Source: an uncultured Prevotella sp. (GTDB lineage: Bacteria; Bacteroidota; Bacteroidia; Bacteroidales; Bacteroidaceae). Taken from it: a stretch of 44,694 nucleotides of DNA. Within the stretch, counting starts at the first letter, position 1, and each line of letters begins with the position of its first letter. The notes under the pieces are model-generated. The model searched no databases. It saw nothing but the letters and a program-made list of their open reading frames with translations, and was not told the DNA's origin. A program made the translations under genes and the position numbers. The stretch covers positions 1 to 44,694 of the forward strand of contig CAKPYB010000027.1 of assembly GCA_934202525.1 (NCBI GenBank). The letters run 5' to 3'. Shown piece by piece: positions 8,690 to 18,246 of this stretch.

Positions 8690-10369
8690 TTAATAATTGT
8701 CGTTATGAAGATTTGGATTTGCGGTAAGCTCGGTGTTAGGGATTGGATAGATGTTGTACTTGCTATCCACTGCCTGTCCGTCGTGGACACCACCCTTCCA
8801 CTGCCAAATGTACTTATTGGTTGTGAACTGACCATAGCGAATCAGGTCAGTACGGCGATAACCTTCATGATAGAGCTCACGGGCACGCTCATCGAGGATG
8901 AACTGGAGGAAGGCATCTTTTGATGAGAAGTTCTCTTTCCATACTTGTCCTTTAGGATTTCCATTTTCATCTATACCATAAGCACGCTCACGTACCTTGT
9001 TAATCCAATAAATGGCACCCTTCTTGCGGGAATCACTTTCTGCATCGCTACCACCTGCCCAGTTGTCCCAATCATCACCAGTACGAACCACGCACTCGGC
9101 ATACATCAGATAAACATCTGCCAAACGGAAGAGAGGGAAATCGGTATCCACACCTGCATCTCCGGTATTGGATGCCGTAGTACCATCATCCTTCAAATTG
9201 CTCCACTTTTCAGAGAGATAACCGGCGGTTTCAGTAGTCATATCGGTTATATCCTTGCTCTGACCATTGGTAAAGAACTTGCAACGTTTGTCACCGTTAT
9301 CGTCACCATCAATATCAGCTTGGGTAAACTTATCCACGAACTCAGGACGAAGACGGAACTCGCTCCAGCCACTGGTAGCACCAAAATCGGCAACGTTCTG
9401 GTTGGCATTCGACATACTCAACTGTCCACAAACCAGATAAGTAGAAGCTCCCCAGCTTACGGTATGCTCAGCACTTACCGGCAAGGCGAAGATAATCTCG
9501 TTGGTACGCTTGTCGTTATCAGCATTGAAGAGTTTGCTGTAATCAGACTCCAAAGAGTAGCCCATATCCATCACCTTCTCACAAGCCTCCTTACACTCGG
9601 CATATTTGGCAACACCGGTATAAACCTCGCTGTTCAGATAAAGCTTGGCAAGCAAGGTATAGGCAGCACCTTGAGAAGCCTGACCATAAGGACAAGTAGA
9701 TGCAGGAAGCATATCGCCTACACAATCCTTCAACTCGCTCTCGATATAATCGAATGTCTGCTGTGGAGTATAACGAGGAGGAATGAAGCTACCCACAGGG
9801 TCATTCTCTGTCACCATCGGAATGTTGCGGAAGAAATCGAGGGCATGGTAATAGAACAGAGCGCGCATAAAACGGACTTCTGCCTTATACTCCTTCAGCT
9901 TCTCTGCATCAGCACCTGAGAAACTGGCACTATTGGCATTGCGCAGGAACTCATTGCAGAGGGCGATGTTGTAGTAGATGCGATAATACATATCTGAGAT
10001 CCAAGCATCGTTGGCATCCCAAGAGAGATAAGTAAGACCCGTAGTCTGCTCACCTGTCAGCCAGGTAGAGGCAAATTCATCGGTACCACACTCCTGCATA
10101 TTGATAAACATACGCATGTAATCGAAACCACTTCCGCTGTTCAATACGGAAGCCATATCCTTGTTGTCACCGCCCTTGCCCTGACCGCTGGTCACCATGG
10201 CAGCATAAATCTTACCCAGCACTGCCTCGTAATTGGCAAGCGAGGTATAAACATCCTTAGAGGTTGTCTCTGTATGAGGATATTGGTCGAGATCGGAAAC
10301 ACAGCTGGTTGTGCCTGTCAGCACCGCTGTTCCCATCATCATACTATATAATATATTCTTAAGTTTCAT
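8690..10369 (-). CDS. susD: SusD-like starch-binding/RagB family lipoprotein
   Basis: A 559-residue SusD homologue with lipobox Cys near residue 23 (TGTTSC-VSDLDQYP), which is typical. The N-terminal TPR-like helices (residues 40-250), the YYNIALCNEFL segment and the C-terminal signature (FILDERARELYHEGYRRTDLIRYGQF) are all present. SusD forms a lid over the SusC barrel and captures oligosaccharides at the outer surface. The gene follows susC after an 84-bp spacer with heptamer repeats. The fold assignment is firm; the substrate (pectic galactan or a related oligomer) is inferred from the adjacent GH53, GH2 and PL1 genes. Confidence 0.95.
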   Translation of the reverse strand: MKLKNILYSMMMGTAVLTGTTSCVSDLDQYPHTETTSKDVYTSLANYEAVLGKIYAAMVTSGQGKGGDNKDMASVLNSGSGFDYMRMFINMQECGTDEFASTWLTGEQTTGLTYLSWDANDAWISDMYYRIYYNIALCNEFLRNANSASFSGADAEKLKEYKAEVRFMRALFYYHALDFFRNIPMVTENDPVGSFIPPRYTPQQTFDYIESELKDCVGDMLPASTCPYGQASQGAAYTLLAKLYLNSEVYTGVAKYAECKEACEKVMDMGYSLESDYSKLFNADNDKRTNEIIFALPVSAEHTVSWGASTYLVCGQLSMSNANQNVADFGATSGWSEFRLRPEFVDKFTQADIDGDDNGDKRCKFFTNGQSKDITDMTTETAGYLSEKWSNLKDDGTTASNTGDAGVDTDFPLFRLADVYLMYAECVVRTGDDWDNWAGGSDAESDSRKKGAIYWINKVRERAYGIDENGNPKGQVWKENFSSKDAFLQFILDERARELYHEGYRRTDLIRYGQFTTNKYIWQWKGGVHDGQAVDSKYNIYPIPNTELTANPNLHNDNY

Positions 10370-10426
10370 TGTTATTTCTACTTTGAACGTTGAACTTTGA
10401 GCTTTATGATCTGTAAAGCCTCAATC

Positions 10427-10454
10427 TATTAACTATTAACTGTTAACTATTAAC
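10427..10454. repeat. 7-bp tandem repeat, four copies, between susC and susD
   Basis: Plus-strand units are TATTAAC, TATTAAC, TGTTAAC and TATTAAC, with the last touching the susC stop codon. Sense-strand units are GTTAATA-like. The unit phase and copy number match the 8655-8682 array. Confidence 0.85.
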
Positions 10455-13420
10455 TAGAACTGAAGTCCGAGGCTTACTGAGTAAGTGCGAGGACGTGGAT
10501 AGAATGAGTTGTCCATTCCGTTTGGCACCTCAGGATCTGTACCTGAGTAACCGGTTATGGTGAATACATTCTGTACCATCGCAGATACGGTGAGCGAAGC
10601 CCACTTGTTGATCTTGCCTACATTGTAACTCAAACTCAAGTTGTCGAGTTTCAGGAATGAAGCATTCTCTACATAGTAATCTGAGAGATACTGACGGGTC
10701 TTGAAACCTGTCTTCAGGAAACTTGTATTGAGGTTGTTGAGCTGTGAGTTGTTGTAGCTTACTGTCTCGAAAGCACCTGTACTCATACCCATTCCGTTGT
10801 ATACATAGTTGTCGATGTTGGCACGGAAGCTCATACCGAGTGTCAGCTGCTTGTATCTCAAGGATGTGCTCAAGCCCATGATGTATTTAGGGGCTGGAGA
10901 ATGATAGCGGTAGAGATCGGCATCATTGATTTCGCCATCATTGTTGAGGTCAGCATAAGCACCCTCGATTGGCTTGCCTGTCTTAGAGTCGTAGAGCTGA
11001 TGATATACATAAAACATGTATGGCTCATATCCCTCTGAGAGTACCTGGAACTGGTAAGCATCGATAGATGGACCTACCTTCACGTTGGTCTGGCTTCCAC
11101 CCTTTGTGAGTGAGAGGTTCTTCACCTTCATGTTCTGCCAGGTGAAGTTGTAGCTCAGGTTCCACTCCCAGTCCTTGGTCTGGATAGGGGTTGCGTTCAG
11201 AGAAACTTCGATACCCTTGCTGTCTACATTACCTACGTTGGTAAGGATGGTCTTTGAGAAGTTGGTACCTGCTGCTGTTGGTACAGAAGCCAACAGGTCC
11301 TTGGTTTTACGGGTATAGAAATCGATGGCACCACCGATACGGCCATCCAGGAATCCGAAGTCAAGACCGAAGTTCCAGGAGGTTGTTGTCTCCCACTTCA
11401 AGTCTGATACGTATGCCTCAGGACGGTAGGTATTGATATACTGTCCGTTGATGAATGCTTCGGCACCTGTCACACTGTATGTATAAACCGGCAGATAATT
11501 GTAGTTGCCGATACCTTCCTGCTGACCGGTAACACCATAGCTGGCACGGAGCTTCAAGTTAGAAAGTACCTTCTGGTTCTTCAACCAAGGCTCTTCTGTC
11601 AAAGTCCAGCCCAAAGCAACAGATGGGAAAGTACCCCAACGGGTATCCTTAGAGAATCGGGATGATGCGTCTCGACGAACGGTAGCCGTCAGGAGATACT
11701 TTCCATCGAATGAATAGTTGATACGTCCGTAATATGACAACATTACATGACGGTAATCTGATGCCTTTACGGTTGACAGGGTTGTGCCTGCCGCACTTTT
11801 GGTATAATAAAGAGGTGTAGTACTCTTCCAGTACTGATAGTCGTAACCGGCTGTCAGGTCTACATTACTCTTGATATCTTCGAAATACTTTGCATAGTTG
11901 GCATAGAGGGTAAGCAAGCGGTTCTCGTTCTTCTGAGGACCATACTTGTAATCGCTACCGCCCAAAGACTCATCCTTGTTGTAGCTCTGTGCTGCGTAGG
12001 CAGGAACATAAACGGTTCCATCGCCCTTGGCATAGTCAGCACCCACTGTAGCGTGGAGCTTGAGATCTGGCAGGAAGTGAACCTTGTAATCTACATCCAT
12101 CGAACCGATGAAGCGGCTTACCTTACTCTTTGAATCATACAGATCAACCAGACCGCGAGGGTTTCTTACACCTGCATTCACAGGAACGCCATCAGCATCG
12201 AGTGCCTCGTTGTAACCACCATATTTATCGTTGCCGGAATAAACCGGGATAGTTGGGTTGAATGTGGCGGCAGCCCATACGGCACCACCATTATTGAATG
12301 AGTTGTTATTGAGAGTTCCCTTGGCGTTGATGGTCAACTTCAGGTGATCCTGGAAGAAGCTAGGAGTCAACACTACGTTACCTGTCCAGCGCTCTACATT
12401 GTCCTTGCGAACCAGACCGCTCTGGTTATAATAGCCTACAGACACACGGAAAGGCAACCACTTGTCGATGCTGCCGCTCACGCTGAGGTTATTATCTGTA
12501 CCGAAAGCGGTACGGTAAACCTCATCGTTCCAATCGGTATTGGCTGTACCGAGCAATGACTTTTGGTTATCTGTACCAAACTGGTTGATGACATTCACAA
12601 ATTCATCACGGCTCAGCATATCTACCATCTGCGCACGGGTCTGCATGCTGTTGGTGGTATTGAAGTTCACCTCTACAGCACCCTGCTGTCCCTTCTTGGT
12701 GGTAATGATGATGACACCGTTTGATGCACGGGAACCATAGATGGCTGTAGAAGAAGCATCCTTCAATACGGTCATGCTTTCAATATCAGAAGGGTTGATC
12801 ATGCTGAGGAAGTTGCTGCTGTTACCAGAGATACCACCCTGCTCCAATGGCACACCATCAAGCACGATAAGAGGGTCGTTGCTGGCATTCAGAGATGCAC
12901 CACCACGCACACGGATGGTACTACCGGCAGAGGCAGAACCACTGTTGGACATAATCTGTACACCCGAAACCTTACCATTGATCAACTGTTCTGGAGAAGA
13001 AACGAGACCTTTGTTAAAGTCCTTCGATTTCACGGTAGCTACGGAACCTGTCAGATCACTCTTGCGTGCCGTACCATAACCGATGACCACGACATCAGCC
13101 AGCGCCTTGCTGTCGGATTCGAGTTTCACCTTCATATTGTCAGAGATAGAGAGTACCTTATCAATATAACCGATATAAGATACCTTGATCTTCTTGGCTG
13201 AAGAAGATACCTGAAGACTGAAGTTACCGTCAAAATCGGTAACTGTACCGCCCTTTTCGCCTTCCACCATGACAGTGGCGCCAATCAGAGCCTCACCATT
13301 CTGCGCATCAGTCACCTCACCTTTGATGGTTCTTGTCTGCGCCATGAGTTGCAGACTTCCGATGACTAACAATGCCACGAGAAGCAAACTTCTCTTTGCT
13401 AATTTCTGGATTGCTTTCAT
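10454..13420 (-). CDS. susC: SusC/RagA family TonB-dependent outer membrane transporter
   Basis: A 988-residue outer-membrane barrel that imports oligosaccharides using TonB energy. After a signal peptide (MKAIQKL...LMAQ) come a carboxypeptidase-regulatory-like beta domain (GEVTDAQNGEALIGATV), the plug with the SusC signature (VVVIGYGTARKSDLTGSV and RGGASLNASNDPLIVLDGVPL) and the barrel ending in aromatic residues (SVSLGLQF). No STN domain is present, so there is no sign of direct sigma/anti-sigma signalling. The start at 13420 is preferred to the GTG/ATG-like extension to 13486, which adds a basic non-signal stretch overlapping the promoter. First gene of the susCDE unit. Confidence 0.95.
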   Translation of the reverse strand: MKAIQKLAKRSLLLVALLVIGSLQLMAQTRTIKGEVTDAQNGEALIGATVMVEGEKGGTVTDFDGNFSLQVSSSAKKIKVSYIGYIDKVLSISDNMKVKLESDSKALADVVVIGYGTARKSDLTGSVATVKSKDFNKGLVSSPEQLINGKVSGVQIMSNSGSASAGSTIRVRGGASLNASNDPLIVLDGVPLEQGGISGNSSNFLSMINPSDIESMTVLKDASSTAIYGSRASNGVIIITTKKGQQGAVEVNFNTTNSMQTRAQMVDMLSRDEFVNVINQFGTDNQKSLLGTANTDWNDEVYRTAFGTDNNLSVSGSIDKWLPFRVSVGYYNQSGLVRKDNVERWTGNVVLTPSFFQDHLKLTINAKGTLNNNSFNNGGAVWAAATFNPTIPVYSGNDKYGGYNEALDADGVPVNAGVRNPRGLVDLYDSKSKVSRFIGSMDVDYKVHFLPDLKLHATVGADYAKGDGTVYVPAYAAQSYNKDESLGGSDYKYGPQKNENRLLTLYANYAKYFEDIKSNVDLTAGYDYQYWKSTTPLYYTKSAAGTTLSTVKASDYRHVMLSYYGRINYSFDGKYLLTATVRRDASSRFSKDTRWGTFPSVALGWTLTEEPWLKNQKVLSNLKLRASYGVTGQQEGIGNYNYLPVYTYSVTGAEAFINGQYINTYRPEAYVSDLKWETTTSWNFGLDFGFLDGRIGGAIDFYTRKTKDLLASVPTAAGTNFSKTILTNVGNVDSKGIEVSLNATPIQTKDWEWNLSYNFTWQNMKVKNLSLTKGGSQTNVKVGPSIDAYQFQVLSEGYEPYMFYVYHQLYDSKTGKPIEGAYADLNNDGEINDADLYRYHSPAPKYIMGLSTSLRYKQLTLGMSFRANIDNYVYNGMGMSTGAFETVSYNNSQLNNLNTSFLKTGFKTRQYLSDYYVENASFLKLDNLSLSYNVGKINKWASLTVSAMVQNVFTITGYSGTDPEVPNGMDNSFYPRPRTYSVSLGLQF

Positions 13421-13482
13421 TGTTTTACTTTTAGGTTGCGTTTTACGTTTAAATGCGTTTGCGTTTAAAATTGTTTTCGGTT

Positions 13483-13491
13483 GCAAAAGTA
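13483..13491 (-). promoter_or_regulatory. -7 promoter element upstream of susC
   Basis: The minus strand reads TACTTTTGC, matching TAnnTTTG. Predicted transcription start near 13476 gives a leader of about 55 nt to the susC ATG at 13420. The regulator's operator is presumably upstream (13492-13540), but no repeat pair could be assigned with confidence. Confidence 0.6.
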
Positions 13492-13532
13492 GGGAAAAGA
13501 GAAAAAAACAGCAGACAGATTTCAGACAAAAA

Positions 13533-13582
13533 TAAAGAAAAAACGGACAAAAGCAAATCTTTATCTAGCTTTTGTCCGTTTT
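13533..13582 (-). terminator. Rho-independent terminator after the PL1 gene
   Basis: A 15-bp perfect stem, AAAACGGACAAAAGC (13540-13554) with 13568-13582, is followed on the minus strand by a T-rich run. It separates the pectate lyase transcript from susC. Confidence 0.85.
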
Positions 13583-13649
13583 GTCATTTAAAAAGCAGGA
13601 ATCTTTATCAGATTCATACCTGATATCTCGCCGGTAACAACTTTCCTGT

Positions 13650-13683
13650 TAGAAAATTACCTTATTCTTTAGAAAATTACCTT
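13650..13683. repeat. 14-bp direct repeat spanning the PL1 gene end
   Basis: TAGAAAATTACCTT occurs at 13650-13663 and again at 13670-13683. The second copy encodes the last residues and stop (KVIF-stop) of the pectate lyase. The first is an identical copy just downstream, probably from a small tandem duplication. Confidence 0.8.
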
Positions 13684-15237
13684 CTTCACGCTTACATGTC
13701 CATCATGGTTCACCTTCTTGACGATATTGATACCTTTCTGAGGTGCTGAAAGACGGGAACCTGCCAAATCATAATACTCTATGCGAGAGGAGCCGGTTTC
13801 AGCTAACATGTCGGTATGGGAAATACCGGTTGTAGCACTTGTCAATACCTTTCCTTCTGCATCGTAGGTCTTAGCTGTGCTGTAGTTCTTGATGGCATAA
13901 TCGAATTCAGACATATCTACCGTAGGAAGTGCAGAGGTATAAGCCTTCCAGATTTCTACCTTACCTGCACCAGAATACTTCTCGCAGATAGCAGGAACAT
14001 CCACCGTCTTGTCGAGATAATGCTGGGTGTAAGTTGAAGTAGTTTGGGTAGGAACCCAATCGGTTTTTGTCACAGGATAAGACTTGCTAATCTTAGCACC
14101 ATCAATATTGGTGTACCCCTCCATCAGGTTTTTGCAACCCTTATAAACACAATCGTACCCTTCGGCCTTAGAGATATTCAAACTGCCACCTCTATCAGAG
14201 CGGATAGGCGACTTAGTATCTTCGAAATAGCAACCTTCTTCGTATGCCACAGCTCCTGTACGGACATCCCAGCCATCCTCACAGCTGCGCATATAGTTAT
14301 TATAATAATGTACATGACCGCCACGCTGGAGTGGAAGACGGGAGCCTTCGATTTTATCAAAGAAATTGTGATGGAAAGAGATGGTGCGGCAGTTTTCATA
14401 AACATCTGAATCACCCTTACCCCACAAACAGCTCTTGTCATGGTCGTGGAAATAGTTATAGCTGAAAGTCATCCACTGCACATTGTTCTTGCAGTCGAGC
14501 AAACCATCATAGCGGTCTTTATTGGCAGCACCACCATTGAAAAACTCACAATGATCTATCCAGATATGTCCACCCCAATTGGTCTTAGCACTTACCTTAT
14601 CTGCTTGGATTCCGATACAGTCAGGGTCGCCTACTTCTACTTGTGCACCATCACGCCAAGCCACAATCTTATTCTCACCTGTCCTGAGCACAGGAACTCC
14701 CTTCATGGTGAAACGACAGTTACGAATGATGATATTATCAACACACTGCATCACGAAGGTGATGTGAGAAAAGAGAGGAGCCTTGCCTGTTGTTGGGTTC
14801 ACCACACCAATCAAAGTCTTATTTGGAGCAATCATAATACGCTCACCATAGACTGTCTCCACACCAGATTTTCCACTCTGGTCGTCAAGCAAGCGACCGG
14901 TACTCAGGTCATCCACATAACACTTGATGCCGGTAGTAATATCGTGATCTACGATAACGATGTATGGGTCTGTTGCCTGGAGATAGGCCTGCAACTGAGA
15001 GAAGTCATCAGCCTTCACCACCTTGCCACCGGCGCCACCGGTAGTACCACCGGCACGATACCAGTTAGTACCAGGAACACCTTCGTAGGCAGCAAAGCCA
15101 TCTATAGAGAAGTCACGACCATCCTGGGTCTGTGCATTTGCCATCAAAGAGAAGCCACAGAAGAAAGCTGAAGCCAAGATGGTTTTACGGCAAACAGCCT
15201 TAAGCTGTGCAGAAAAAGTAGAGTTTGTTTGTTTCAT
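13669..15237 (-). CDS. PL1 family pectate lyase, secreted
   Basis: A 522-residue polysaccharide lyase that cleaves polygalacturonate by beta-elimination. A long signal peptide ends near ANAQ (about residue 36). The parallel beta-helix carries the PL1 landmarks: WIDHCEF, the Ca2+-binding DGLLDCKNN segment, and GSRLPLQRGGHVHYYNNY, which holds the catalytic RxPxxR motif. The C-terminus (YYDLAGSRLSAPQKGINIVKK...VKKVIF) resembles sorting-type tails of Prevotella secreted proteins. The gene is followed by a strong terminator. A terminator also lies upstream and no consensus promoter is clear, so its transcription start is unresolved; TAATCTTA near 15245 is only a partial match. Confidence 0.92.
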   Translation of the reverse strand: MKQTNSTFSAQLKAVCRKTILASAFFCGFSLMANAQTQDGRDFSIDGFAAYEGVPGTNWYRAGGTTGGAGGKVVKADDFSQLQAYLQATDPYIVIVDHDITTGIKCYVDDLSTGRLLDDQSGKSGVETVYGERIMIAPNKTLIGVVNPTTGKAPLFSHITFVMQCVDNIIIRNCRFTMKGVPVLRTGENKIVAWRDGAQVEVGDPDCIGIQADKVSAKTNWGGHIWIDHCEFFNGGAANKDRYDGLLDCKNNVQWMTFSYNYFHDHDKSCLWGKGDSDVYENCRTISFHHNFFDKIEGSRLPLQRGGHVHYYNNYMRSCEDGWDVRTGAVAYEEGCYFEDTKSPIRSDRGGSLNISKAEGYDCVYKGCKNLMEGYTNIDGAKISKSYPVTKTDWVPTQTTSTYTQHYLDKTVDVPAICEKYSGAGKVEIWKAYTSALPTVDMSEFDYAIKNYSTAKTYDAEGKVLTSATTGISHTDMLAETGSSRIEYYDLAGSRLSAPQKGINIVKKVNHDGHVSVKKVIF

Positions 15238-15264
15238 TATAGATAAGATTAGTTTTTGTTTCTT

Positions 15265-15301
15265 AAAAAAGGGCTGTCCTCTTCAAGAAAAGACAGCCCT
15301 T
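15265..15301 (-). terminator. Rho-independent terminator after the large PL1 gene
   Basis: AAGGGCTGTC (15269-15278) pairs with 15292-15301 over a 13-nt loop, and six T residues follow on the minus strand (15265-15270). It should end the transcript of the 960-residue pectate lyase. Confidence 0.85.
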
Positions 15302-15346
15302 AAAATTATTATATACATCTTTCCCTCATTGGGTAAAACACATTCA

Positions 15347-18229
15347 TTATTCTGTTACTGGTACAAGTTTGATGAGAGCGATTGCGGAAGTATCACCCTT
15401 TGCAATCTTATGAGCACCTGCCTCAAGTACAACTGTTGTTGGAGTACCAGACAGTTTTACACCATCTACTAATACATTTTTATTTTTAGCAGAAGTACCA
15501 TAATACACATACAGAGTCATCTTCTGAGATGTGGTGAAAGAAACCTCTGTACCAGTCTCCATCTTAAGACTTGCTGTATAAGTAGTACCTTCAATAACAG
15601 TTTCTTCTGCCTTTACATTACTCTTTGTACCTGTCAAAGCAAATGCACTATTTGAAAGAGTACCATCAGCTGCAAAGCTGCAAGTTACTGTACCCTCAAT
15701 AGGAGTAACTATGCTGCCACCTTCTGTACCGCCTGTAGAGCCACCAGTGCTACCACCTTCGCCAGAACCAGAGCCTGAGCCACCTGTCTCGCCACCTTCA
15801 GTTGATCCACCAGTGCTACCACCTTCAGTAGAACCACCTTCGCCAGTTGCATTGCTCTCACCGAACACCTTAACAACACCAGAAGTATAAGAGTCGAGAA
15901 GGCTTGCCAAAGCAGGCAATGGCTGCTGATGACCATTTGTTACTACTGTCTCATCAGGAATAACGAAATCAATGTCACCATGGTTCAAACGACCTGCGCC
16001 ATAGAAACCTTCTACGATAGAAGGAACATCTTCTGCCTTGTCCGCAGAGTATGCATACATGAGGCTTGAGTTGGTATCGAAGTTGTTGTAAGAAGTACCA
16101 CCTACCAAAGTCTTTACGCTTGAAGGAACCTGCTCACTTGGGGCAGAAACCTCGTAAGCATCAAAACTTGTATTATTGTTTGCGTATGTGATATAGCTGA
16201 AGTTTTCTGGCTTGTTGGCAAATACATTGCCGTATGCCTTAATCAGACCACCATTCTCACCAGAGAAAGTACCATCACCCTTGGCATCAGTACCCTGCTT
16301 AGAGCTCATGATAGGACGCTTGGTAGCATCAAAGTAGTTTGACTCCATAAATACACTTGAGCCCATTGTTGCACCAATACCATAAACATCATTGTGCAGA
16401 TAGTAGTTGTTGTACATGTGAACACTCATAGTACGAATACGAGCCATACGAGAGTCAGAATGGTCGAACCAGTTGTGGTGATAAGTAATATAATTAGGAC
16501 CACTTTCACTCTTCATACCACACATAGAAGCTTTACCATTATCCCAGAAACGGTTGTAAGCTACTGTAATATACTGAGAGTCAGCCTTGATATCTACAGT
16601 ACCATCACCCTTAGCCTGGTCGGCAGCGCCACCTTTCTTACCATAGAAGAGATCCATGTTGTGAATCCACACATGAGAGTTATCGGTATCAAGAGACACG
16701 GCATCATCCAAGCAACGCATGATAGCAAAATTACGGAGCTCTACACTCTTGGCATTACGAAGCATGAATCCAAATCCATATACAGTAGCATCATCACCTA
16801 CTCCTTCGAAAGTCATGTTCATTACAGAGTGAGCGCCCTTACCCTTAATCTGCAAACCTTCTGCAGAACTTGAGATTCCATCCAAGTCAGAAAGGTTTAC
16901 CTTACCGATGATGCGGAAGGCGATAGGAGTTGTATCCTGACCCTTTTGATAAGCATCAATAATAGCCTGAAGACCAGTAACAGTCTCTTGATTGCCAGTA
17001 TTGACTGTTGTTGAAACAGTCTTGGCTGTCTTGGCTGTAATATACAGAACCTTAGCACCAGCCTTCAAAGTACCATCATTATTGTAAGCACCAACACCAT
17101 CATAGTTGAAATGAGCAAAACCCTCACGGTTGTAGCTCTTTACTACCAAATTAGAAGCTGTATTTTCACCAGCAATCTCTGTACCTTCTGCATTTACAGG
17201 AACAACCTTTACTGAATAAGTACCAGCCTTCAAACCGAGAACATCAGCACGATAGTAAGAAGCATACTGACGAACCAGCTGAGCATCAATCTTCTTGTCA
17301 TCTACATATACATTATAAGAAGAAGCGCCCTCGAATGGAGCCCACTTCAGGTAGGCAGACTCCTGCCAGCCCTTAGCCTCAGTAATCTGAATCACACCTG
17401 CAGGATTTTCAATATCACCACTCTCGCCCTGGTCAGCCTTCTTAGCAAAGCTGATGGCTTGAACAGAAGCATCATACTCATCATTCTCTGCACCAGACTT
17501 AGGAGTAATAATGGTCTTGTCACCTTCAAACTTAACACTTGTCAAATCTGCAGTATTATAATACTTCACATCACCTGACTTGGTAGTAACATACATCTGG
17601 TTAACCTTGCTGTTACGAGCAACGGCATTGGTTATCTTGTCGGTAGAACCTGGAGTAACAGTAGATCCGCCACTTACAGTCTCAACCTTGATGCTATAGA
17701 TATTCATACCACCACCATTTGTTGTCAATACAACATCACCATCAGCAGTTACAGTTCCAACGTTGGTAACCTGTTCTGTTGTTGCGGTACCAAAAGAACC
17801 AGAAACCGAAGTCAAGTTAGTACCATCCAAGCAACGAGCAGTAGAAGTACTACCAGTCTTGCAACTAACAGTTACTTTCTGACCAGCTTTCAGACTTGGA
17901 ATAATCAAAGAAACACCATTTCCGTTTAATTCCAAGCGAGAAGATCCATAGTTCAAACGAACCTTTGCCTTTCCATCGACTTTTTCCGCAGGAGCACCAG
18001 CAGTAAACTTCAATCCTTTAGCATAAGCTAATTCAGAACCATTTGCTACAAGAGCTTCTTTCTCCAAAGCTAAGGTATAACCGTAGCGGTCGGTTCCCAA
18101 TACCCAATTAGCATCAGCTGCACATAAAGCTTTATCAGCCTCGCTCATTGCACCAAATGTCCATGTCTGTGCCAAAGCTGCACTCAAACTCATCAAGAGG
18201 AGTGCCAAAGTAAATACGATTTTCTTCAT
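15347..18229 (-). CDS. Large modular PL1-like pectate lyase with terminal beta-sandwich domains
   Basis: A 960-residue secreted protein (signal peptide ending near ALAQ). Domains in order are an N-terminal carbohydrate-binding-like beta sandwich (about 22-185), a linker, a fibronectin-III-like domain (about 275-365), a pectate-lyase parallel beta-helix (about 380-760), a Gly/Ser/Thr/Glu-rich linker (about 795-840) and a C-terminal beta sandwich like the N-terminal one. PL1 landmarks are VWIHNMDLF, DGTVDIK (Ca2+ site) and HHNWFDHSDSRMARIR. In the last the usual RxPxxR reads RxAxxR; both Arg are kept. It follows a small secreted protein gene by 17 bp in the same unit. Activity on pectate is likely; the Pro-to-Ala change and paired end domains are unusual. 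Confidence 0.85.
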   Translation of the reverse strand: MKKIVFTLALLLMSLSAALAQTWTFGAMSEADKALCAADANWVLGTDRYGYTLALEKEALVANGSELAYAKGLKFTAGAPAEKVDGKAKVRLNYGSSRLELNGNGVSLIIPSLKAGQKVTVSCKTGSTSTARCLDGTNLTSVSGSFGTATTEQVTNVGTVTADGDVVLTTNGGGMNIYSIKVETVSGGSTVTPGSTDKITNAVARNSKVNQMYVTTKSGDVKYYNTADLTSVKFEGDKTIITPKSGAENDEYDASVQAISFAKKADQGESGDIENPAGVIQITEAKGWQESAYLKWAPFEGASSYNVYVDDKKIDAQLVRQYASYYRADVLGLKAGTYSVKVVPVNAEGTEIAGENTASNLVVKSYNREGFAHFNYDGVGAYNNDGTLKAGAKVLYITAKTAKTVSTTVNTGNQETVTGLQAIIDAYQKGQDTTPIAFRIIGKVNLSDLDGISSSAEGLQIKGKGAHSVMNMTFEGVGDDATVYGFGFMLRNAKSVELRNFAIMRCLDDAVSLDTDNSHVWIHNMDLFYGKKGGAADQAKGDGTVDIKADSQYITVAYNRFWDNGKASMCGMKSESGPNYITYHHNWFDHSDSRMARIRTMSVHMYNNYYLHNDVYGIGATMGSSVFMESNYFDATKRPIMSSKQGTDAKGDGTFSGENGGLIKAYGNVFANKPENFSYITYANNNTSFDAYEVSAPSEQVPSSVKTLVGGTSYNNFDTNSSLMYAYSADKAEDVPSIVEGFYGAGRLNHGDIDFVIPDETVVTNGHQQPLPALASLLDSYTSGVVKVFGESNATGEGGSTEGGSTGGSTEGGETGGSGSGSGEGGSTGGSTGGTEGGSIVTPIEGTVTCSFAADGTLSNSAFALTGTKSNVKAEETVIEGTTYTASLKMETGTEVSFTTSQKMTLYVYYGTSAKNKNVLVDGVKLSGTPTTVVLEAGAHKIAKGDTSAIALIKLVPVTE

Positions 18230-18246
18230 TTTGAGTTCCTCCTTTT

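Noticed and set aside
13421..13486. Longer N-terminus for SusC
   Set aside because: It places a basic stretch ahead of the signal peptide and starts inside the promoter element; the Met at 13420 is better.
14439..15171. Long plus-strand frame opposite the pectate lyase
   Set aside because: Antisense shadow of a clear PL1 gene.
15716..15850. DNA repeat or mobile element in the large pectate lyase
   Set aside because: It is low-complexity coding sequence for a Gly/Ser/Thr/Glu linker, in frame.
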